A stretch of DNA of 64,000 nucleotides, taken from the NCBI GenBank assembly GCA_900471515.1, contig UCFC01000031.1, positions 16,524-80,523 on the forward strand. The letters run 5' to 3'. The notes beneath the pieces were generated by a model. That model had not been told where the DNA came from, made no database searches, and saw nothing but the letters and a program-made list of their open reading frames with translations. Source of the DNA: Hyphomicrobiales bacterium (GTDB lineage Bacteria; Pseudomonadota; Alphaproteobacteria; Rhizobiales; Rhizobiaceae). This document shows positions 58,849 to 64,000 of this stretch, piece after piece. Positions within the stretch are counted from its first letter, which is position 1. Each line of letters opens with the position of its first letter. A program made the position numbers and the translations under genes.

Positions 58849-59838
58849 TTATAATACCCGGCCCAGGAATTCGTGCGTGCGGCCGGCTATCTCTTCGCTC
58901 CTGTCGGCCAGGGCGCAATGGCCGCTGTCGGTCAGATGGATCTCGGCGCCCGGCAGCACCTCGCGATATCGCTGCTGGTTCTCACCCGTAAACAGGATAT
59001 CGTTCCTGCCGCTGACGACCAGCGTCGGCGGCTTCTGTGCAAGGAGGTAGTCCTGGGCGCTCTTCAAGGTCGGGCCGTTGGTGCGGATGTCGTAGAGCAG
59101 GTCGAGCGAAATGTCGGCGGCACCCGGACGCTGCAGCGAGGAATAGTCTGCCTGCCATTCGCCCGGATCGACAAGGGAGGGATCGCGGACACCGGTGAGG
59201 TAGAGATCGCGAACCACATCAAGGGTGAGATAATGTTCCGCCGCCTTGCGGCGGCTTTCGGCCGTGCCGTCCTTCCAATAGGGCACGAGCGGGCCGAACC
59301 ACGGGCTTTCGCTGAGGAAGAGCGGATTGTTCTGCGCGATCAGCGCCTTCATCCGGTGCGGCGTTTTCAGCATCACCCGGTAGCCGACAAGGCCTCCGAA
59401 ATCCGTCGCATACAAGGCGAATTGCCTGATGCCGACCTTGTCGACGAATTTGCCGATCACTTCGCCGAGAGCGTCGAACGTATAGGGGGCGCGGGAGCGA
59501 TCGGGCGTCTGGCTGTTGCCGAAGCCGGGATAATCGGGCGCGAAGACGTGATAGTTCACGGACAGGTCGCGGATGAGATCGCGAAACATCGCCGACGATG
59601 ACGGCCAGCCGTGCAGCAGAAGCACGACCGGGGCGCCGGGGGCGCCGGCTTCACGGTAGAAGACGGAAAGCCCGTCGATATCCACGGTGCGGTAGCGGGT
59701 CGGGAAAGCCGAGTTTCCGGCGGGAGGCGATCTTGTGTCCGGGGTGGCGGTCTTGGCCGCTGCCGATGTTGCGCCGGATATGGCCATGGCTGCGGAGGCA
59801 GCGAGAAAACTCGTTGTAAAGAAACGACGCGTGAGCAT
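58849..59838 (-). CDS. Exported alpha/beta hydrolase with Asp nucleophile (epoxide hydrolase/dehalogenase-like)
   Basis: A 329-residue alpha/beta hydrolase. It opens MLTRRFFTTSFLAASAAMAI, a signal of mixed Sec/Tat look (RRF followed by a hydrophobic stretch). The oxyanion loop is LLLHGWPSSSAMFRDL; the nucleophile elbow is YATDFGG, so Asp replaces Ser as in epoxide hydrolases and haloalkane dehalogenases; the late acid and His are in SGRNDILF and TDSGHCALADRSEEIA. Divergent from a TetR gene with two operator copies between them, so likely repressed by it until a substrate-like compound appears. Confidence 0.86.
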   Translation of the reverse strand: MLTRRFFTTSFLAASAAMAISGATSAAAKTATPDTRSPPAGNSAFPTRYRTVDIDGLSVFYREAGAPGAPVVLLLHGWPSSSAMFRDLIRDLSVNYHVFAPDYPGFGNSQTPDRSRAPYTFDALGEVIGKFVDKVGIRQFALYATDFGGLVGYRVMLKTPHRMKALIAQNNPLFLSESPWFGPLVPYWKDGTAESRRKAAEHYLTLDVVRDLYLTGVRDPSLVDPGEWQADYSSLQRPGAADISLDLLYDIRTNGPTLKSAQDYLLAQKPPTLVVSGRNDILFTGENQQRYREVLPGAEIHLTDSGHCALADRSEEIAGRTHEFLGRVL

Positions 59839-59907
59839 GATGGGATAACCCTGCTAAGGTGGAACAGATGAATTATTTCAAGCATCTCGGACCGATCCTC
59901 TCCATCT

Positions 59908-59923
59908 TGGAACGATCGGTCCA
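59908..59923. promoter_or_regulatory. TetR-type operator, copy 1
   Basis: TGGAACGATCGGTCCA, near-perfect 16-bp dyad between the divergent hydrolase and TetR genes. Confidence 0.7.
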
Positions 59924-59930
59924 TCATAGT

Positions 59931-59946
59931 TGGAACGATCGTTTCA
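59931..59946. promoter_or_regulatory. TetR-type operator, copy 2
   Basis: TGGAACGATCGTTTCA, centre 23 bp from copy 1 (about two helical turns). It lies 20 bp before the TetR start. Confidence 0.7.
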
Positions 59947-59965
59947 GGATGTCAAGCGGCGGAAG

Positions 59966-60550
59966 ATGAGCGGCAAGCAGCAATATGATGACGAGTCCGT
60001 GATCGCGGCGGCAATCGCGGTGTTCTGGCGCAACGGCTATGCGTCGTCGGCCATCAGCGACCTTACGGAGGCGACGGGCCTGTCGCGCTCAAGTCTTTAT
60101 CAGCGGTTCCGTGACAAGGACGGCCTGTTCCAGGAGGCGCTTGTCGCGTACACGGAGCAAATCGTGGCGGTGATGCGTTCGGTCAAGGGAGAAACGGCCC
60201 GCGGGCGCCTGGAGGCGTTGCTGCGGGAATTCCGGCCCGACCCGTCCTCCCGGCCGCCGGGTTGTCTGATCGCGCGAAGCTGCGTCGAGATATCGGCGCT
60301 TTCGGACGAAGGCCGCAGGCTTGCCCTGGAAGGGGCGGAGCGGCAGCGCGGGGTTCTCGAAACGATGTTCCGCGAGGCCCAATCAGCGGGCCAATTGCCC
60401 GCTGATACCGATGTCGCTGCCCTTGCCTGGCATTATCTGGGCGCGCTTTATGCCGTGCTGAACTTGCCGCAGGCGGGCATAGGCCCGGAAATGCTCGACC
60501 GCATGATCGAGATCGCCATGTCGCACTGGCCCGGTTCGAGCCGCAGCTAG
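59966..60550 (+). CDS. TetR-family transcriptional repressor
   Basis: A 194-residue regulator with the TetR helix-turn-helix (SVIAAAIAVFWRNGYASSAI; LTEATGLSRSSLYQRFRDKD, residues 10-55) and an all-helical ligand domain with SSRPPGCLIARSCVEISAL. This Cys-bearing GCLIxxS stretch is common in the AcrR/YxaF-type group. ATG 59966 is preferred over 59930 because the latter would place coding sequence over the operators. Probably autoregulated and controlling the divergent hydrolase. Confidence 0.9.
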   Translation: MSGKQQYDDESVIAAAIAVFWRNGYASSAISDLTEATGLSRSSLYQRFRDKDGLFQEALVAYTEQIVAVMRSVKGETARGRLEALLREFRPDPSSRPPGCLIARSCVEISALSDEGRRLALEGAERQRGVLETMFREAQSAGQLPADTDVAALAWHYLGALYAVLNLPQAGIGPEMLDRMIEIAMSHWPGSSRS

Positions 60551-60562
60551 AGGCGGCATTGC

Positions 60563-61273
60563 CTAGAGTTCGAAGGCTTCCTTGAGGCCGAGGCTCTTGC
60601 GTTCGCGCAGGTCGAGATCGGCCTCGATATGGGCGATGTGGTGGAGCATCAGATGACAGGCGCGGTCGAGTTCCCGGCTTTCGATCGCCTCGATAATGTC
60701 CCCGTGTTCGGCATGGCCGCAGCTCGAAACGGTCGATTGCCCATAGAGGGCGATTACCAGAGACGAGCGGGCGACCAGTTCTTCCATGAAGCGCTGCATG
60801 ATCGCGTTGCCGGATATGGCTGCGAGCGTCAGGTGGAAATCGCCCGACGCCTTGATCTCGGCCCGTCTTGCCGTCTGGCCGCGCTCGCCCATCAGCCGGC
60901 CTTCTTCCAGAAGCAGCTGTTTCAGGTGCTGGATATCCGAGGGCGTGATGCGGGCGGCCGCTTCGCGCAGGATGCCGGGCTCGACCAGCCGGCGGGCGGC
61001 GAAGATCTGCCGGGCCTCGTCCGGAGAGGGATAGGCGACGAAAGCGCCGCGGTTTTTTTCGACGCTGACGAGGCCTTCATAGGAGAGCGCCTGCAAGGCG
61101 GCGCGGGCGAGCGTGCGGCTGACGTTGAAGAGATTGCCGACATCGCTTTCCGACAGTTTCGTGCCGGGCGAAAGGCGCCGCTCCACGATCGCATCCCTGA
61201 TCGCATCGCGGATCTGCGGGGCGCCCGTTTCCTGGGAATCGTCTTGGCTCAAGCCGCTGGCGGCGGATTTCAT
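60563..61273 (-). CDS. GntR-family regulator, FadR/FCD subgroup
   Basis: A 236-residue regulator with a GntR winged helix (IRDAIRDAIVERRLSPGTKL; LSESDVGNLFNVSRTLARAA) and a C-terminal FCD effector domain whose metal/ligand residues appear in DFHLTLAAISGNAIM and HAEHGDIIEAIESRE and LMLHHIAHIEADL. It is divergent from the ABC transporter genes with a 267-bp gap rich in dyads, so it probably represses them until a small carboxylate or amine ligand is bound. Start 61273 follows AAGGAAA. Confidence 0.9.
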   Translation of the reverse strand: MKSAASGLSQDDSQETGAPQIRDAIRDAIVERRLSPGTKLSESDVGNLFNVSRTLARAALQALSYEGLVSVEKNRGAFVAYPSPDEARQIFAARRLVEPGILREAAARITPSDIQHLKQLLLEEGRLMGERGQTARRAEIKASGDFHLTLAAISGNAIMQRFMEELVARSSLVIALYGQSTVSSCGHAEHGDIIEAIESRELDRACHLMLHHIAHIEADLDLRERKSLGLKEAFEL

Positions 61274-61331
61274 GAAATCGGTTTCCTTGGTGTCGTCAGA
61301 CCATAACCGTCTTCGTCTCAAAAGTTAAATG

Positions 61332-61405
61332 GATTTTGTGCGCATAATTCATGCATGATTGTATACGATTTTCTGCACGAATTGAGCACAAAAGCTCATT
61401 TTGTG
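61332..61405. promoter_or_regulatory. Dyad-rich control region between the FadR-type gene and ABC operon
   Basis: Contains TCATGCATGA (61349-61358, perfect palindrome), ATTGTATACGAT (61358-61369, the TGTATACxA type bound by many FCD regulators), and CACAAAA-gctca-TTTTGTG (61387-61405, perfect 7-bp dyad). TTTTGTGYGCA occurs twice. The regulator at 60563 is the likely ligand for one of these. Confidence 0.55.
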
Positions 61406-61540
61406 TGCAGTGCGAAAGCGGCGCCGGAATTCGCCGATTCTGACTATGTCACGAAAAATTCATATTTCGTAAGGGTTTGGGACGCGCGCCGCAAACTGGC
61501 ATGGCAGATGCATCGTCTCTCCCGAACAGGGGAAGACACG

Positions 61541-62629
61541 ATGTCGAAAGCGGCAGAGATCGATATAGCATCCGTTTCCAAGGTCTATGGCGCCACGACC
61601 GCGGTCCATGCCATCAGCCTGAAAATCCCGGCCGGCTCCTATTGCTGCTTCCTCGGGCCATCCGGCTGCGGCAAGACCTCGACACTGCGCATGATCGCCG
61701 GTCACGAGAGCATTTCGTCGGGCGATATCCGGCTCGGCAATGTCGTCGTTACCGATTTCCCGCCGGCCAGGCGCGGCACGGCGATGATGTTCCAGTCCTA
61801 TGCGCTGTTTCCGCATCTCGACCTCGTCGACAATGTCGCCTTCAGCCTGAAGATGAAGGGTATCGACAGGAACGAGCGCCGCGCCAAGGCGCTCGAGATG
61901 CTGAGGCTGATGCAGATGGAGGCCTATGCCAGCCGCCGGCCGGCGCAGCTTTCCGGCGGCCAGCAGCAGCGCGTGGCGCTGGCGCGCGCGCTGATTACCG
62001 ATCCGGAGGCGTTGCTGCTCGACGAACCGCTTTCCGCACTCGACCCCTTCCTGAAGATCCGCATGCGCGCCGAACTGAAGAAGCTGCAGAAGACGCTCGG
62101 CATCACCTTCGTGCATGTGACGCACAGCCAGGAAGAGGCGATGGCGCTCGCCGATCTCATCGTCATCATGAATGACGGCAGGATCGAGCAGGCGGCTTCC
62201 CCGCGGCAGGTCTTCGAGAAGCCGGCGACGGCCTTCGTCGCCCGCTTCATGGGCGACCACAATGTGCTCTCCGGCCGCGTCACCTCCAGCGGGGAGGGCA
62301 TTCTCACGCTCGCAGCCCCCGAAGGGCAGAGCTTTTCGGTGCGCGGGACGGGCAGGGAGGTCGGCGAGGCCATCGATATCGGCATCCGCACCGACCGGGT
62401 GCGCCTGACGGCCGCCGACGACAGGACGCTCGGCTTCTCCGGCATCGTTTCCAACATCGAATATCGCGGCTCCTCGGTGAAGATCACCGTTCTGGGCGCC
62501 GGCAGCGACGACTTCACCGTCATCGCGAGCGACAGCGATTACTTCGCAAAGCCGGTCTCGGTCGGCGATGCGGTGTCTCTGAGTTGGGCTCTGGAGGATG
62601 CCGTCCTCCTTGGCCGCATGTCCGCATAA
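61541..62629 (+). CDS. ABC transporter ATP-binding protein, PotA-like
   Basis: A 362-residue nucleotide-binding subunit. Walker A is GPSGCGKTS (about residue 40), the Q-loop is MMFQSYALFPHL, the signature is LSGGQQQRVALARAL, Walker B is ALLLDEPLSALD and the H-loop is FVHVTHSQEEAM. The C-terminal 120 residues form a TOBE-like regulatory domain (SGRVTSSGEGILTLAAPEGQ). PotA/FbpC/UgpC-type proteins share this layout; polyamine or related small-solute uptake is likely from the partner gene. Start 61541 is set by AGGGGAAG. The next gene starts 29 bp on. Confidence 0.92.
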   Translation: MSKAAEIDIASVSKVYGATTAVHAISLKIPAGSYCCFLGPSGCGKTSTLRMIAGHESISSGDIRLGNVVVTDFPPARRGTAMMFQSYALFPHLDLVDNVAFSLKMKGIDRNERRAKALEMLRLMQMEAYASRRPAQLSGGQQQRVALARALITDPEALLLDEPLSALDPFLKIRMRAELKKLQKTLGITFVHVTHSQEEAMALADLIVIMNDGRIEQAASPRQVFEKPATAFVARFMGDHNVLSGRVTSSGEGILTLAAPEGQSFSVRGTGREVGEAIDIGIRTDRVRLTAADDRTLGFSGIVSNIEYRGSSVKITVLGAGSDDFTVIASDSDYFAKPVSVGDAVSLSWALEDAVLLGRMSA

Positions 62630-62658
62630 CCTTCAATATCAAGAAAAGGGGAACTGCC

Positions 62659-63957
62659 ATGACGACTGAAACGAAGACCACCAAGGCGGAGAAGGGAATT
62701 TCCCGCCGCTCGCTTCTCAAGACCGGTGCCGCCGCCGTCGGCGCCATTGCCGGCTCGGGCGCCATTACCGGCTTCCCGACCATCTGGGCGCAGTCCAACA
62801 TCACGCTTCGCCAGTTCGGCACCGGCGTTTCGAACATCAATGCGATCGCCGAAAAGTGCAAAGCCGATCTCGGCATCACGCTGGAGATGACGGCGACCGA
62901 TTCCGACGCCGCCGCCCAGCGCGCCGTGACCCAGCCGGACAGCTACGATATCGCCGATATCGAATACTGGATCTGCAAGAAGGTGTTCCCGACCGGCGTG
63001 CTGCAGCCGATGGACGTCAAGAAGCTCAAATATTTCGACAAGGTCGTGCCGATCTTCACCACCGGCAAGCTGAAGGCCGACAGCACGATCGCGCAGGGCA
63101 CGGCGCCGCACACAGTCGGCTTCGTCGAGGCGCAGGATTCCAAGACGTTCGCCAAGGAACCGACCCAGTGGTTCACGATGATGCCGACCATCTACAATGC
63201 CGATACGCTCGGCATTCGTCCTGACCTGACCGGCCGCGAAATCACCTCCTGGGCCGACATTCTCGATCCGGCCTACAAGGGCAAGACGGCGATCATCAAC
63301 GTGCCGTCAATCGGCATCATGGATGCGGCGATGATCGCCGAAGCTTCCGGCAAGATCAAATATGCCGACAAGGGCAACATGACCAAGGAAGAGATCGACA
63401 AGACGATCGAATTCCTGATCAAGACCAAGGGCGACGGCCAGTTCCGCGCCTTCTGGAAGAGCTTCGACGAGTCGGTCAACCTGATGGCGTCGGGCGAAGT
63501 GGTCATCCAGTCCATGTGGTCGCCGGCCGTTGCCGCCGTCCGCTCGAAGGGTATCGCCTGCACCTTCCAGCCGCTCAAGGAAGGCTATCGCGCATGGGGC
63601 GGCGGTCTCGGCCTTGCCGCGCATCTGAAAGGCGCGCAGCTCGACGCGGCCTATGAATATATCAACTGGTACACGTCCGGCTGGGTCGGCGCCTATCTCA
63701 ACCGCCAGGGCTACTATTCGGCCTGCCTCGAAACCGCCAAGGGTTTCATGACCGCCGACGAATGGGGCTACTGGATGGAAGGCAAGCCGGCACAGGGCGA
63801 TATCCTCTCGCCGGAAGGCAAGATCATGGAGAAGGCCGGCGCCGTTCGCGACGGCGGCTCCTTCGAGGATCGTATCGGCCATATCGCCTGCTGGAACTCC
63901 GTCATGGACGAAGACCGTTACATGGTTCGCCGCTGGAACGAGTTCATCGCGGCTTAA
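62659..63957 (+). CDS. ABC transporter periplasmic substrate-binding protein, PotD/Fe-type family
   Basis: A 432-residue solute-binding protein with a Tat-type leader (ISRRSLLKTGAAAVGAIAG; mature from about AQSNITLR). The two-lobed fold is indicated by DIADIEYWICKKVFPTGVLQP, NADTLGIRPDLTGREITSWADILDP and GGGLGLAAHLKGAQLDAAYEYINWYTS, patterns of spermidine/putrescine-like binding proteins. Ligand not certain. It follows the ATPase gene closely; the permease genes should lie just beyond the right edge. A divergent FadR-type gene probably controls the operon. Confidence 0.88.
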   Translation: MTTETKTTKAEKGISRRSLLKTGAAAVGAIAGSGAITGFPTIWAQSNITLRQFGTGVSNINAIAEKCKADLGITLEMTATDSDAAAQRAVTQPDSYDIADIEYWICKKVFPTGVLQPMDVKKLKYFDKVVPIFTTGKLKADSTIAQGTAPHTVGFVEAQDSKTFAKEPTQWFTMMPTIYNADTLGIRPDLTGREITSWADILDPAYKGKTAIINVPSIGIMDAAMIAEASGKIKYADKGNMTKEEIDKTIEFLIKTKGDGQFRAFWKSFDESVNLMASGEVVIQSMWSPAVAAVRSKGIACTFQPLKEGYRAWGGGLGLAAHLKGAQLDAAYEYINWYTSGWVGAYLNRQGYYSACLETAKGFMTADEWGYWMEGKPAQGDILSPEGKIMEKAGAVRDGGSFEDRIGHIACWNSVMDEDRYMVRRWNEFIAA

Positions 63958-63979
63958 GCCAGTTCGGCGTTTGCCGCTT

Positions 63980-64000
63980 TCCCCTCCCCAACCCTCCCCA
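63980..64000 (+). repeat. Start of a rhizobial intergenic repeat, cut by window edge
   Basis: The pyrimidine-rich CCCCTCCCCAACCCTCCCC is the usual opening of the abundant rhizobial palindromic repeat also seen at 22561-22607; its partner arm would lie past the edge. Confidence 0.45.

Overview
The window looks like chromosomal DNA of a Rhizobium-type alphaproteobacterium. It is GC-rich, carB (1161 codons) and carA are far apart, rpoD carries the acidic insertion typical of alphaproteobacterial sigma-70, and a complete cinR-cinI-cinS quorum-sensing locus of the R. leguminosarum/R. etli kind is present. Names rest on motif and sequence recognition by eye; no database search was possible.

Layout. 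0-14 kb: a partial DUF2235 hydrolase, carB, a zinc alcohol dehydrogenase, a membrane LytTR regulator, a YpfJ-type metallopeptidase, an aldo/keto reductase with a divergent LysR gene, MFS and MATE exporters, an ABM monooxygenase under a recognisable SoxR box, and carA. 14-27 kb: yqeY, dnaG, recQ, a cupin gene, the threonine-degrading pair kbl-tdh, a GFA-family gene, a YkuD remnant and rpoD with a clear terminator. 27-46 kb: many small or accessory genes, including two tandem DUF930 proteins, an APH(3')-like kinase, AraC regulators, transporters, a PhyH dioxygenase, a ketopantoate reductase-like gene, two tandem secreted basic proteins, a SIMPL protein, a GT25 glycosyltransferase coupled to an O-antigen-ligase-like protein, a cyclase/TPR protein, a YHS protein and an ankyrin protein.

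46.7-50.1 kb is an accessory block. It holds a truncated IS3-family element, an orphan gene of unknown function, a 507-bp internally deleted IS3 copy with perfect 13-bp ends, and a 357-residue protein whose N-terminus reads like an N-terminal-threonine (proteasome/HslV-type) hydrolase. Pairs of a degenerate 17-bp palindrome lie at both edges, and a tRNA-Ile2(CAT) gene follows. This is the best candidate for something undescribed.

50.5-64 kb: a single-domain response regulator, cinS/cinI/cinR with matching CATATG-centred palindromes upstream of cinI and of cinR, a PHP-domain protein, a GH38-like glycosidase, a cluster of small proteins of which three have GGAAC-N16-(C/G)GTT promoters of the alphaproteobacterial general-stress sigma factor EcfG, an alpha/beta hydrolase divergent from a TetR gene with paired operators, and a FadR-type regulator divergent from a PotA/PotD-like ABC transporter that runs off the right edge.

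Regulatory logic is unusually legible here: SoxR, EcfG, LuxR-type, TetR-type and LysR-type sites can each be matched to an adjacent gene from sequence alone.
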